Virus record (IMG/VR): IMGVR_UViG_3300017917_001155
Location: 1 to 48,922 of that record
Origin: a virus
Strand: one strand, 5' to 3'
Length of the DNA stretch: 48,922 bases
Position 1 is the first letter of the stretch. Every line of letters starts with the position of its first letter. The notes under the pieces are model-generated. The model saw only the letters and a program-made list of their open reading frames with translations. It was not told the DNA's origin and made no database searches. Positions 18,377-26,668 of this stretch are shown piece after piece. The translations under genes and the position numbers were made by a program.

Positions 18377-18747
18377 TGGCAAACAGTAATTTACCAGTAG
18401 CAGAAAATACAGACAGCGGCAAAGAAGTAAAACGTTTTTTTAACAATTACTTTAACGAGCCTATTACATTTCCTGCAGAAGAAATTGATGCTGTAGTTGG
18501 TTATTTTCGAGGCAGAGGGTTTGATACATTAGCCTCAAACAGCACAGCCATAGTTCTACTACAACAGGCTAAACTAGATAATGTCAATGTATTCAAACTG
18601 TTAGACACACTAAAAGGTCTTACAGAACTGCAACTGTCAGCAGTGGTAGCAGAAGTATTGAACTATAACAGACAAAAAACATCTACACTGGGATTCAAAC
18701 AACAGGATAACAGTGAACTTTTAGAAAAACGCAACGTGATTGTATGA
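18376..18747 (+). CDS. Conserved-type hypothetical, late operon
   Basis: 123 residues, mostly predicted alpha-helical (EIDAVVGYFRGRGFD, then VFKLLDTLKGLTELQLSAVVAEVLNY). No catalytic or metal motif is seen. It starts at the last base of the preceding stop (TAATG) and ends in an ATGA overlap with the gp4-like gene, so it is translationally coupled between tail and head-completion genes. A structural or assembly role is suggested by context only. Confidence 0.7.
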   Translation: MANSNLPVAENTDSGKEVKRFFNNYFNEPITFPAEEIDAVVGYFRGRGFDTLASNSTAIVLLQQAKLDNVNVFKLLDTLKGLTELQLSAVVAEVLNYNRQKTSTLGFKQQDNSELLEKRNVIV

Positions 18748-19178
18748 GAAAATTTGCACAAGGCAGATTCGAATTAAAACATCCGGAAAAGTATATTGGT
18801 AAAAAAACTCCTCTCTATAGAAGCAGTTGGGAGTGGGCATTTATGCAATTCTGCGACAATAATCCTGCCATAGAGCATTGGGCCAGTGAAGCAGTACGGA
18901 TACCTTACAGAGATCCGTTAACAGGTAAACAGACAACTTACGTGCCTGATTTTTTTATACAATACGTAGATAAAAACGGACGCAAACACGCAGAAGTTGT
19001 GGAAGTAAAACCTGCTAACCAAACTATTAAAGAACGTGTAGGACGTAATAAAATTAATCAAGCACATTTTGTAAAAAATATGGCAAAATGGGAAGCCGCT
19101 CGTGCATGGTGTAAACAACAGGGTTTATATTTTCGTATAGTGTCTGAAAATGATATCTTCCATAACGGAAAGCGATAA
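18744..19178 (+). CDS. gp4: Head completion protein gp4 (nuclease-like)
   Basis: 144 residues (T4: 150). It carries YRSSWEWAFMQFCDNNPAIEHWASEAVRIPY, then YVPDFFIQY and AEVVEVKPANQT, the T4 gp4 layout. S-W-E, P-D-F and E-V-K form a PD-(D/E)xK nuclease arrangement. gp4 is needed late in head completion before tail joining. It overlaps the previous gene by ATGA and lies directly upstream of the small terminase gene, consistent with a packaging/head-finishing cluster. Confidence 0.85.
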   Translation: MRKFAQGRFELKHPEKYIGKKTPLYRSSWEWAFMQFCDNNPAIEHWASEAVRIPYRDPLTGKQTTYVPDFFIQYVDKNGRKHAEVVEVKPANQTIKERVGRNKINQAHFVKNMAKWEAARAWCKQQGLYFRIVSENDIFHNGKR

Positions 19179-19185
19179 GTACAGT

Positions 19186-19680
19186 ATGACTAAAAAACTT
19201 GAAGAATTATTAAATTTACCCGAAAGCAAAGAAATAATTAAAGCCGAAGAAAGTCCTAAAAAGAAAAAGGATCCTAAAGCAGTAGCACCGGCAGAAAACT
19301 TATTTCGAGACATTGGTGAAATGGATAAAATTGCCCAGGCTTTGCCTCAGGTTAAAGGGTTGGGCGATATTTCAGACAGCGAACTAGATGCACTAGCTCA
19401 ACGTGCTACAGATGCCTACGACGATTTAATGGATTTGGGCATGAACGTGGAGCCAAGATACAGCAGTAGAGTTTTTGAAGTAGCATCGACTATGCTTAAA
19501 AATGCTATAGATGCTAAATCAGCAAAAATTGACAAAAAACTTAAAATGATCGAATTACAGTTGAAGAAGGCTAAATTAGATCAAGATTCCAAGGGCAATT
19601 CGGACGATCCTATAGAGGGCGAAGGCTACTTAATTACAGATCGTAACAGCCTATTGGAAAAACTGAAGAATATAAAATAA
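19186..19680 (+). CDS. gp16: Terminase small subunit gp16
   Basis: 164 residues with the start placed at 19186 (MTKKLEELLNLPES), after the gp4 stop; an in-frame ATG at 19150 would add 12 residues inside gp4 and is less likely. It has a Lys-rich segment (~30-50), then a predicted long helical hairpin (YDDLMDLGMNVEPRYSSRVFEVA through KLKMIELQLKKAKLD), like the central coiled-coil of T4 gp16 (also 164 residues). It forms rings that stimulate the gp17 motor and recognise concatemer DNA. It is separated from gp17 by two head-associated genes. Confidence 0.82.
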   Translation: MTKKLEELLNLPESKEIIKAEESPKKKKDPKAVAPAENLFRDIGEMDKIAQALPQVKGLGDISDSELDALAQRATDAYDDLMDLGMNVEPRYSSRVFEVASTMLKNAIDAKSAKIDKKLKMIELQLKKAKLDQDSKGNSDDPIEGEGYLITDRNSLLEKLKNIK

Positions 19681-19683
19681 ATA
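19678..19683 (+). promoter_or_regulatory. Late promoter core, head-associated gene
   Basis: ATAAATAC, 18 bases before ATG 19702. Confidence 0.55.
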
Positions 19684-19701
19684 CTATACTAGGATATAGA
19701 C

Positions 19702-20295
19702 ATGAAATCATTCGTAGAATACTTAACAGAAAGCAAAAAAACCTATGCTTTCCTTGTAAAAGTAGCAGGGGACTTAGATAACGAGTTTGAAACTCATCTA
19801 AAAACTGCTATGGAACGTTTTGCTGTGGCAAAGTTCAGCAAAGGTAAATCAACACCTATACAGGAAACTCTTGTAGATTTTCCTACATTAAAAAATCAAA
19901 AAGTAACAACATTTGAAGTAGAAGTACACTACCCTACTACTCCACAAGTGTTACAAAATTATATTTCAGACTGTTGCAAGTGTAATCGCGAAACAATCAT
20001 TGTTCGTGGAGTGAACGAAGCCGCAGTTAGTTATCAAGAAGCAGAAAATTGCAAAGAAAGCGAAGACAAAGCACTGATCGGCCAGTGCGATATGCCTCCA
20101 TCGGATAACCAAGACATTGTCGGTGAAAAACAAAAAATGTCTATGCTGAAAGATTTAATGAAAGACAAACATGCAGGTGAGCAGTACAAAGGTGTTAACG
20201 ATGCATTGTTAGCAGATAAACAGCCTGCAGAAAAAGTTACAGAGATGGGAGAAGGCAACACTATTAGCCCAATCGGATCTAAAGGAAAAAAATAA
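19702..20295 (+). CDS. Putative head-associated protein with capsid-targeting-like N-terminus
   Basis: 197 residues. The first ten residues (MKSFVEYLTE) align position by position with the T4 internal-protein targeting peptide MKTYQEFIAE and end in the (L/I)-x-E protease site; another I-Q-E site lies near residue 55. The middle is an alpha/beta segment (TTFEVEVHYPTT, then DCCKCNRETIIVRGVNEAA) with a CCxC cluster. The C-terminal part is charged and likely disordered (KQKMSMLKDLMKDKHAGEQ). It sits between the terminase subunits with a TAAATA box (19678-19683) upstream. The inferred role is a prohead core or internal protein trimmed by gp21. Confidence 0.65.
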   Translation: MKSFVEYLTESKKTYAFLVKVAGDLDNEFETHLKTAMERFAVAKFSKGKSTPIQETLVDFPTLKNQKVTTFEVEVHYPTTPQVLQNYISDCCKCNRETIIVRGVNEAAVSYQEAENCKESEDKALIGQCDMPPSDNQDIVGEKQKMSMLKDLMKDKHAGEQYKGVNDALLADKQPAEKVTEMGEGNTISPIGSKGKK

Positions 20296-20296
20296 A

Positions 20297-20719
20297 ATGG
20301 ATATGAAACAGTTACTGGCTTTGGTGTCAGAAAAAGTAGAAACAGAACAGCAAGATGAAAATTGTGGCGCACCGATGCCAACTATGGCACAGGAACCACC
20401 TAAACAGCCAGTAACTATGAATGTTACTATGAATGCCAGCGGTAGTGATCAAATTAAAGAATTACTAAAATTGATCAGTGGCGCCGAAGAAAAACCCACT
20501 GAGATTCCTTTGCAAGTCGCTATGGCTCCTTCAGAAGAATTGGCTAATAGCCCTGACGAAGAGTATGCAGATATTGATGCTGTTATTGCTAGCGGCGATG
20601 ATCTACACAAAGCCAAGAAGAGTTATTCAGATAAGCCATTCCGCGGAGATAATCCAATGGCTGTTGAATCTATCAAACAAGAACTGGCAGCACGTTACAA
20701 GCAAATTAAAGAGGCTTGA
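20297..20719 (+). CDS. Acidic, low-complexity hypothetical between terminase genes
   Basis: 140 residues, acidic, with a Pro/Met-rich stretch (~28-45), a helical segment (DQIKELLKLISGAEE) and a conserved-looking C-terminus (KPFRGDNPMAVESIKQELAARYKQIKEA). No known domain. It starts one base after the preceding stop, so it is co-expressed with the putative internal head protein. Composition is like a scaffold/core component, but the function is unknown. Confidence 0.65.
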   Translation: MDMKQLLALVSEKVETEQQDENCGAPMPTMAQEPPKQPVTMNVTMNASGSDQIKELLKLISGAEEKPTEIPLQVAMAPSEELANSPDEEYADIDAVIASGDDLHKAKKSYSDKPFRGDNPMAVESIKQELAARYKQIKEA

Positions 20720-20733
20720 ACAAAATCAAAAAT

Positions 20734-20780
20734 ACGCCGTAGGCGTTCTTTCAAATAGGCTCGTCGGAGCCTATTTTTTT
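20734..20780 (+). terminator. Tandem hairpin terminator before gp17
   Basis: A small hairpin (ACGCC-GTA-GGCGT, 20734-20746) is followed by a perfect 10-bp stem AAATAGGCTC / GAGCCTATTT (20753-20776) with a GTCG loop and a T-tract. It ends the gp16 transcript immediately before the gp17 late promoter. Confidence 0.9.
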
Positions 20781-20783
20781 CAG

Positions 20784-20789
20784 TAAATA
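20784..20789 (+). promoter_or_regulatory. Late promoter core, gp17 (6-base gap)
   Basis: GTAAATAC, 6 bases before the gp17 ATG, after a strong terminator. Confidence 0.65.
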
Positions 20790-20795
20790 CATTGT

Positions 20796-22388
20796 ATGGC
20801 AAAAGTCTTAGACGGTGTCTTAACCAAGAAGGCACATAAACAGGAAAGGTTTACTGAACAGCAGATTCAGGATCTGGCTGCCTGTGCGGACCCAGTAGAA
20901 GGGTACTTGTACTTTGCCAAAAACTTTTTTTACATACAGCACCCAACTCGTGGTAAAGTAAAATTTGAACCGTTCGAGTACCAATTAAGGTTGATGCATA
21001 GTTATCACCACTATCGATTTAACATCAACATGATGCCACGTCAAAGTGGTAAAACTACTTGTGCCGCAGGTTACTTGCTATGGTATGCTATGTTTCATCC
21101 GGATCAAACTATCCTGGTTGCCGCACACAAATACACAGGTGCACAGGAAATCATGCAACGTATCCGTTATGGATATGAATTGTGCCCTGATTATATTCGC
21201 TGTGGTGTTACTAACTATAACAAGGGTAGTATTGAATTTGATAATGGCAGTCGTATAGTTAGTGCTACTACAACAGAAAATACAGGTCGTGGTATGAGTA
21301 TTTCATTACTATACTGTGACGAGTTTGCTTTCGTACAACCTAACATTGCTGAAGAATTCTGGACATCAATATCCCCAACACTAGCAACTGGTGGTAAGGC
21401 GATTATTACATCAACACCCAACAGTGATGAAGATACATTTGCTATTATTTGGAAAGAAAGCCAGAAAAAGTTTGACGAGTTTGGCAACGAACAAGAAATG
21501 GGTGTTAACGGATTTCACGGCTTCCGTGCAGAATGGTGGGAACATCCGGATCGTAACGATGACTGGAAAGAACAGGAATTAGGTCGTATCGGAGAAGAAC
21601 GATTCCGCCGCGAATATGGGTGTGAGTTTTTAATTTTTGATGAAACACTGGTCAATAGTATTGTGTTGTCAAATTTAGAAGGTGTAGAACCTATAATGAA
21701 AATGGGTCAGTGTCGTTGGTATAAACAGCCTAAAGACGATATGATCTACGTTATTGCCTTAGACCCTGCATTGGGCACAGGTGGCGACAACGCCGCTATA
21801 CAAGTATTTGAATTACCTACCATGGACCAGGTAGCAGAATGGCAACATAACGAAACTCCCATAGAAGGGCAGATAAAAATACTCAAAGATATATGTCGTT
21901 ATATTGCAGAACAAACTCCTAAAGCCAGCGGATCAAATATATACTGGAGTGTTGAAAATAACACCTTAGGCGAAAGTGCTCTTATAGTCATCAAAAACGT
22001 AGGGGAAGAAAACATACCTGGAATGTTTATAGCAGAACCGATACGTAAAGGACATGTACGTAAATTCCGTAAAGGATTTAATACTACACATAGAACTAAA
22101 ATTTCTGCTTGTAGTAGGTTAAAACACTTGATTGAATCAGGCAAGATGAAAATCAAGTCAAAAGTGCTTATCTCTGAGCTAAAAGCGTTTATTGCACATG
22201 GAATTACGTTTAAAGCAAAAAGCGGAGAAACTGACGATTTAGTCAGTGCTTTATTACTAACAGTACGCATGACTGCTGTTATGGCAGATTGGGACCAGCG
22301 TGTTTTCGAACTTATGAGCGGGAAAGTCGACGATGAAGACGGAGATTTTGAGCCGCCCATGCCTATTTTCATTTCCAGCGGATTCTAA
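20796..22388 (+). CDS. gp17: Terminase large subunit gp17
   Basis: 530 residues (T4: 610). ATPase domain: Walker A MPRQSGKTT (~80-88), Walker B LLYCDEFAF (~170-178), coupling motif TSTPN. Nuclease domain (RNase H fold): ALDPALGTGGD (~323-333), VENNTLGESA, and ETDDLVSALLL near the end give the metal-binding acidic residues. It packages DNA through the portal and cuts concatemers. A late-promoter core (20784-20789) lies 6 bases before the ATG after a strong terminator, so the message is probably leaderless. Confidence 0.96.
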   Translation: MAKVLDGVLTKKAHKQERFTEQQIQDLAACADPVEGYLYFAKNFFYIQHPTRGKVKFEPFEYQLRLMHSYHHYRFNINMMPRQSGKTTCAAGYLLWYAMFHPDQTILVAAHKYTGAQEIMQRIRYGYELCPDYIRCGVTNYNKGSIEFDNGSRIVSATTTENTGRGMSISLLYCDEFAFVQPNIAEEFWTSISPTLATGGKAIITSTPNSDEDTFAIIWKESQKKFDEFGNEQEMGVNGFHGFRAEWWEHPDRNDDWKEQELGRIGEERFRREYGCEFLIFDETLVNSIVLSNLEGVEPIMKMGQCRWYKQPKDDMIYVIALDPALGTGGDNAAIQVFELPTMDQVAEWQHNETPIEGQIKILKDICRYIAEQTPKASGSNIYWSVENNTLGESALIVIKNVGEENIPGMFIAEPIRKGHVRKFRKGFNTTHRTKISACSRLKHLIESGKMKIKSKVLISELKAFIAHGITFKAKSGETDDLVSALLLTVRMTAVMADWDQRVFELMSGKVDDEDGDFEPPMPIFISSGF

Positions 22389-22394
22389 TAAATA
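22389..22394 (+). promoter_or_regulatory. Late promoter core, gene after gp17 (5-base gap)
   Basis: ATAAATAC overlapping the gp17 stop region, exactly 5 bases before ATG 22400. Confidence 0.68.
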
Positions 22395-22399
22395 CTACT

Positions 22400-23971
22400 A
22401 TGAAAGATTTAAGCACGATTTCCAGCGATTTATTCAATAAAATCCGCAGTCGTTTTTCTGATATAAAAATCGGAGATGACAAAGGAGCCTTAACCAACGA
22501 CGAAACTAAGGCAAGATTTTTTGATGTAAATTTCACTGCTGGCGGTCAAGATTTAGGCAGAGTTAACATCAAGATCGATGAAAAGTCGTTGACAGTGATC
22601 TATAACGAATCCATGTTAGACAATGTGTCGTCAGACACTAAAAATAATTGGTATGGATTCCTTAAAGAATTACGTCAATTTTCACGTAGCAATTTGTTGA
22701 ACTTTGACACCAGAGATATAACAAAATCTAATTTAGATAAAAGAGATTACCAATACCTAGCCAAGGATACCGGAGAATTAAAAATGAGTGAATCAAGATT
22801 GTTTGGAACTAGCAAAACCAGTTTCCAAGATATAGGCGAAGCCAAAATTATTGTCAAGCACAGCGCACCTGTAAATGTAGAAAATCCTGCAGGGCGTACA
22901 CAGCGTATTGAAAGCATTTATATTGAAAGTGCTAATGGCGAACGTTTCCGATATCCACATCGTCATTTAAACGGTGCTAGAGCAATGGCACGTCATGTGG
23001 CTAATGGCGGCACAGCATACGATACTATTGGTCAATATATTTCCGGATTAAGCGAAGAGATTGGTAAATTACGTCAGTTCAAGCAATACACTCAGCGTAC
23101 AGGTGTAATGGCTGAAGCGTTAGGCGACATTACAGAACAAGTGGCCGGCAGAATTGATTCTATTAAATTAGAAATTGCCGCCTTACAGCGTCAACAATAT
23201 TACGAAGCATTTGCAGAAAGTTTTCAACCACGTGAAACTGTAGAAGTACCAGAAGATGTAATGAGTGGTTGGGTAGACGCTTTAACTATTAAAACATTTA
23301 ACGAAGAATTAAAATCTGTATTCCCTTACATTTATAGTTTAGTTAAAGAAAAGCAGGAACAAGGTTTGGGTTACGAGGATTTAGTTCAAGAAGCAACTTG
23401 CCCAGAATGTCACTGCGATCCTTGCGAATGTGATGATGAAAAAACAGAAAGCAGTGATATGTTCTCTGAATTTGAAAGCACTGTGGACGAATTGGCTTCT
23501 CCTGAATTTGAAAAAACAGTTCAAGAAGAACCCAATGAAGGCAACGAATTTGCACAGAAAGTACAGCAACTCAAAGCACAAGGTGCTAAACCAGGCACCA
23601 AATTTAAAACCAGCGATGGCGAAGAACACACATTAAAAGATGCCATTGAAGCCGCTGGTATGCAATTAACTGACTTTTGGAATGAACAGGAATTGGCAGA
23701 AATGCAACCTCAACGTCAGGCAGTACCGCAAGAAGTAGTTGAATTCATTGCCAGCATGTATGATCGTGGCACAGGTACTTTTCCTAAAGGCGAAGAAGGT
23801 GTTAAAATTGCTGTAGAAAAGAAGTTTGGTGAGCAAGCCGCACAATTTGCCAACTATGTAGTAGAAAAACTTTCAGCCAAAGCAGAACCACAAGTACAAG
23901 AACAACCAGTACAACAGGAAGATCCTGCTATGAGCGAACTAGTTCGTATTCGTAGTCTGGCTGGAATGTAA
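22400..23971 (+). CDS. Large hypothetical virion-associated protein downstream of gp17
   Basis: 523 residues, not assigned to a family. Residues ~150-280 (IIVKHSAPVNVENPAGRTQRI, PHRHLNGARAMARHVANGG, YISGLSEEIGKLRQF) look like a folded domain. A CPECHCDPCEC cluster at ~334-344 is a possible zinc site. The region after it is Glu/Gln-rich, likely disordered, and includes a KTSDGEEHTLKDAIEAAG segment. TAAATA (22389-22394) stands 5 bases before the ATG without a ribosome site, so it is predicted to be a leaderless late gene. A structural or assembly role is inferred from late expression and position. Confidence 0.7.
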   Translation: MKDLSTISSDLFNKIRSRFSDIKIGDDKGALTNDETKARFFDVNFTAGGQDLGRVNIKIDEKSLTVIYNESMLDNVSSDTKNNWYGFLKELRQFSRSNLLNFDTRDITKSNLDKRDYQYLAKDTGELKMSESRLFGTSKTSFQDIGEAKIIVKHSAPVNVENPAGRTQRIESIYIESANGERFRYPHRHLNGARAMARHVANGGTAYDTIGQYISGLSEEIGKLRQFKQYTQRTGVMAEALGDITEQVAGRIDSIKLEIAALQRQQYYEAFAESFQPRETVEVPEDVMSGWVDALTIKTFNEELKSVFPYIYSLVKEKQEQGLGYEDLVQEATCPECHCDPCECDDEKTESSDMFSEFESTVDELASPEFEKTVQEEPNEGNEFAQKVQQLKAQGAKPGTKFKTSDGEEHTLKDAIEAAGMQLTDFWNEQELAEMQPQRQAVPQEVVEFIASMYDRGTGTFPKGEEGVKIAVEKKFGEQAAQFANYVVEKLSAKAEPQVQEQPVQQEDPAMSELVRIRSLAGM

Positions 23972-24022
23972 ACGGTAAAATAAGCTCACATTTTAGGCAA
24001 GATTAGTCTTGCAAACATAAAT

Positions 24023-24054
24023 AAAAACGCATACAATAACATGTATGCGTTTTT
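24023..24054 (+). terminator. Terminator upstream of gp32
   Basis: A 12-bp stem AAAAACGCATAC / GTATGCGTTTTT with an 8-base loop and T-tract separates late transcription of the preceding gene from the gp32 operon. A smaller hairpin (GCAAGA/TCTTGC, 23997-24012) lies just before it. Confidence 0.85.
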
Positions 24055-24076
24055 TGTTTAGGATGGTCCTAAACAA
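24054..24076 (+). promoter_or_regulatory. Hairpin in gp32 upstream region
   Basis: A perfect 10-bp stem TTGTTTAGGA / TCCTAAACAA with a 3-base loop lies 40 bases before the gp32 ATG, right after the terminator. T4 gp32 represses its own translation by binding a folded leader, so this is a candidate analogous element. Position and folding are seen; the function is inference. Confidence 0.45.
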
Positions 24077-24116
24077 CTAAGGCAAAAACATATAGGCTTA
24101 CAATAGGAGAAAAATT

Positions 24117-25088
24117 ATGGCCACATTAGCAGAAATTCGTGCAAAACTACAGGCACAAGAGACACGTTCAAACAGCGGCGACCGCCCAGTTGGCGACAAC
24201 GCAATCTATCCGTTCTGGAACTTAGAGCAAGGTAAAGAATCCACAGTACGTTTCCTACCAGATGGTAACAGTGATAACACTTTCTTCTGGGCAGAGCGTT
24301 TGATGATTAAACTGCCATTCGCAGGCATTAAAGGCGAAACAGATAACAAGCAAGTTCAAGTACAAGTTCCTTGTATGGAAATGTATGGCGAAACTTGTCC
24401 AATTCTTTCAGAAGTTCGCGGTTGGTTCAAAGACAAGAGTCTTGAAGAACAGGGTCGTAAGTACTGGAAGAAACGTAGTTACATTTTCCAAGGTTTTGTT
24501 GTTGAAGATGGTCTAAAAGAAGACACTAAACCAGAAAATCCAATCCGTAGATTTATCATCGGCCCACAAATTTTCCAATTAATCAAGTCAGCATTGGTTG
24601 ACCCAGAGTTGGAAGAATTGCCAACAGACTTTGCACGTGGCGTCGACTTTAAGTTGGTTAAGACAAGCAAAGGTGGATACGCAGACTATTCTACTTCAAA
24701 GTGGAGTCGTCGTGAGCGTCCTCTGTCTGACGCAGAATTAGACGCAATTAAAACACACGCTTTGTTTAATCTTACAGACTTCCTTCCTAAGAAACCAGGT
24801 GAAGTTGAGCTCAAGGTTATCAAGGAAATGTTTGAAGCAAGTGTAAATGGTGAACCATTTGACAAAGAAGCATGGGGTCAGTATTTCCGTCCAGCAGGTA
24901 TGAGCAGTGTTACAGGCGACCCTGTAGGCGCTGTTGACAGTGCTGTTGATCCGGAAGATGTTCCTGCTAAGACTGCTCCTGCGGTTAGCAAGACAGAAAC
25001 TCCTGCGGCTACAGCAAGTGCTCCAGCAGCCGGCAGCGGACGTGCTGAAGACATCCTTGCGATGATCCGTAATCGTCAAAAGCAGTAA
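24117..25088 (+). CDS. gp32: Single-stranded DNA-binding protein gp32
   Basis: 323 residues (T4: 301). The basic N-terminal arm is ATLAEIRAKLQAQETRSNSGDR. The core is AIYPFWNLEQGKESTVRFLPDG, KLPFAGIKG, VPCMEMYGETCPILSEVRGWFKD, KYWKKRSYIFQGFVV, NPIRRFIIGPQIFQLI. The C-terminus is Ala/Pro/acidic with a basic end. Only two Cys (CMEMYGETC) of the T4 zinc site are obvious. It coats replication and recombination intermediates and loads UvsX through UvsY. A strong AGGAG ribosome site is present. Confidence 0.95.
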   Translation: MATLAEIRAKLQAQETRSNSGDRPVGDNAIYPFWNLEQGKESTVRFLPDGNSDNTFFWAERLMIKLPFAGIKGETDNKQVQVQVPCMEMYGETCPILSEVRGWFKDKSLEEQGRKYWKKRSYIFQGFVVEDGLKEDTKPENPIRRFIIGPQIFQLIKSALVDPELEELPTDFARGVDFKLVKTSKGGYADYSTSKWSRRERPLSDAELDAIKTHALFNLTDFLPKKPGEVELKVIKEMFEASVNGEPFDKEAWGQYFRPAGMSSVTGDPVGAVDSAVDPEDVPAKTAPAVSKTETPAATASAPAAGSGRAEDILAMIRNRQKQ

Positions 25089-25097
25089 TTAACACGG

Positions 25098-25131
25098 CTC
25101 GGGCCAATGAGACATAGTTCTTACGCCCGAG
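25098..25131 (+). other. Stem-loop between gp32 and the next gene
   Basis: CTCGGGC (25098-25104) pairs with GCCCGAG (25125-25131) across a 20-base loop. There is no T-tract, so it is not a standard terminator. It could be an mRNA 3'-end stabiliser or processing site that lets gp32 be expressed above uvsX. Confidence 0.45.
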
Positions 25132-25156
25132 TTCTTCACCATTATAGGAGATTAAA

Positions 25157-25345
25157 ATGGCAAAATTAAATTTATCTAAAGTCAGCGAGAGCATTACATA
25201 CTACCGTTATGATAATGGTTTTATGATTGAAGTAGGCGGACGTAATAAAAAAGACGAGTGGAAAACTCAAAAAATTCTTTGTAATACCGAAGAAGAATTA
25301 TTGGCTATTATTAAAGAAGCAAATACTTTGGAGTTAGATCAATAA
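25157..25345 (+). CDS. Small hypothetical between gp32 and uvsX
   Basis: 62 residues: MAKLNLSKVSESITYYRYDNG start, a WKTQKILCNTEEELLAII segment, acidic end. It has an AGGAG ribosome site, and its stop overlaps the uvsX start (TAATG), so expression of uvsX is probably coupled to it. No motif is recognised. Confidence 0.75.
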   Translation: MAKLNLSKVSESITYYRYDNGFMIEVGGRNKKDEWKTQKILCNTEEELLAIIKEANTLELDQ

Positions 25346-26421
25346 TGGCCTCTAAAGCATTCGACTTATCAAAATTTCGTAAAACTCTTACTAAGAGTAT
25401 CGACGGACTAGGTGTAGGGTTTAATGATCCTACTGATTGGGTCAGTACTGGCAATTATGCCTTGAACTATCTTATTAGCAGTGACTTCCATAAGGGTATT
25501 CCTTTGGGCAAGGTTACTGTGTTTGCCGGCGAATCGGGTGCTGGTAAGAGTTATATCTGCTCAGGTAACATTATCAAGGCCGCACAACAACAAGGCATCT
25601 ACGTTGTGCTAGTTGACAGTGAAAACGCACTGGACCAAGCGTGGTTAGAAGCATTAGGTGTTGACACCAGCGAAGATAAACTTCTTAAACTTAATATGGC
25701 GATGATTGACGATGTTGCCAAAACTATTAATGAGTTTATGAAGGAATACAAGGCTATGGAGGAACGTCCTAAAGTCTTATTTGTGATTGACTCGTTGGGT
25801 ATGTTGCTAACGCCTACAGATGTTAACCAGTTTGAAGCCGGTGATTTAAAAGGCGACATGGGTCGTAAACCTAAAGCATTGACAGCTCTTGTTCGTAATT
25901 GTGTAAACATGTTTGGTAATTACAATGTTGGTTTAGTTGCCACTAACCATACATACGCTAGTCAAGACATGTTTGATCCAGATGACAAAATTTCAGGCGG
26001 ACAAGGCTTCATTTACGCAAGTTCTATCGTAGTTGCTATGAAGAAATTGAAGTTAAAAGAAGACGAGGACGGTAATAAAATTACAGAAGTTAAAGGTATC
26101 CGTGCCGCCTGTAAGATTATGAAAACTCGTTATGCTAAACCGTTTGAATCGGTGCAGGTTAAGATTCCTTACGAAACGGGCATGAATCCATACAGCGGCC
26201 TTGTTGATTTGTTTGAAGCCAAGGGTTTCTTACAAAAAGACGGCAATCGACTTAAATACGCTACGTCAACAGGCGAAGAAATTAAATTCTATCGCAAAGA
26301 GTGGGAGCGTAATGAATCGGGCTGTCTCGATACTGTAATGGTTGACTTTAGTAAACACCCTAAGGTAACCGCTTCTAACATTGACATGGAAACTGGAGAA
26401 ATCTTAAATCATGCTGAATGA
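25345..26421 (+). CDS. uvsX: UvsX RecA-like recombinase
   Basis: 358 residues (T4: 391). Walker A GESGAGKS (~62-69), Walker B region VLFVIDSLGMLLTPTDVNQF, then VGLVATNHTYAS and ISGGQGFIYASSIVVAM, matching the RecA-core order of UvsX. It forms filaments on gp32-coated ssDNA for strand exchange and recombination-dependent replication. It overlaps the start of the next gene by 11 bases and lies in the gp32-uvsX-uvsY set. Confidence 0.96.
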   Translation: MASKAFDLSKFRKTLTKSIDGLGVGFNDPTDWVSTGNYALNYLISSDFHKGIPLGKVTVFAGESGAGKSYICSGNIIKAAQQQGIYVVLVDSENALDQAWLEALGVDTSEDKLLKLNMAMIDDVAKTINEFMKEYKAMEERPKVLFVIDSLGMLLTPTDVNQFEAGDLKGDMGRKPKALTALVRNCVNMFGNYNVGLVATNHTYASQDMFDPDDKISGGQGFIYASSIVVAMKKLKLKEDEDGNKITEVKGIRAACKIMKTRYAKPFESVQVKIPYETGMNPYSGLVDLFEAKGFLQKDGNRLKYATSTGEEIKFYRKEWERNESGCLDTVMVDFSKHPKVTASNIDMETGEILNHAE

Positions 26422-26668
26422 AGATCATATCGTTGATATCTGGACTGGCTTAAAAGAGTTTTTTGATAAAAAGCAAATCGAAACTGTTGCCAGCAAATAT
26501 GTAGATATTCTAGCCGATAACGGTGTAGAAGATCATGTGTTCAAAGCAGCCTTAGGCGGCGATGAAGATCTAGATACAGCCATTGAATACTATCTCGATG
26601 ACTGGGACGGAGAAGAAGACGAAGAAAAAGACTACGACTCCGATGACTATGATTACGACGAGGAATAA
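26411..26668 (+). CDS. Small acidic hypothetical between uvsX and uvsY
   Basis: 85 residues. A helical N-terminal half (IVDIWTGLKEFFDKKQIETVASKYVDILAD) is followed by an extremely acidic tail (DDWDGEEDEEKDYDSDDYDYDEE region). The acidic tail recalls DNA-mimic or protein-docking tails. Its tight position between uvsX and uvsY suggests a recombination accessory, but this is unproven. Confidence 0.75.
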   Translation: MLNEDHIVDIWTGLKEFFDKKQIETVASKYVDILADNGVEDHVFKAALGGDEDLDTAIEYYLDDWDGEEDEEKDYDSDDYDYDEE

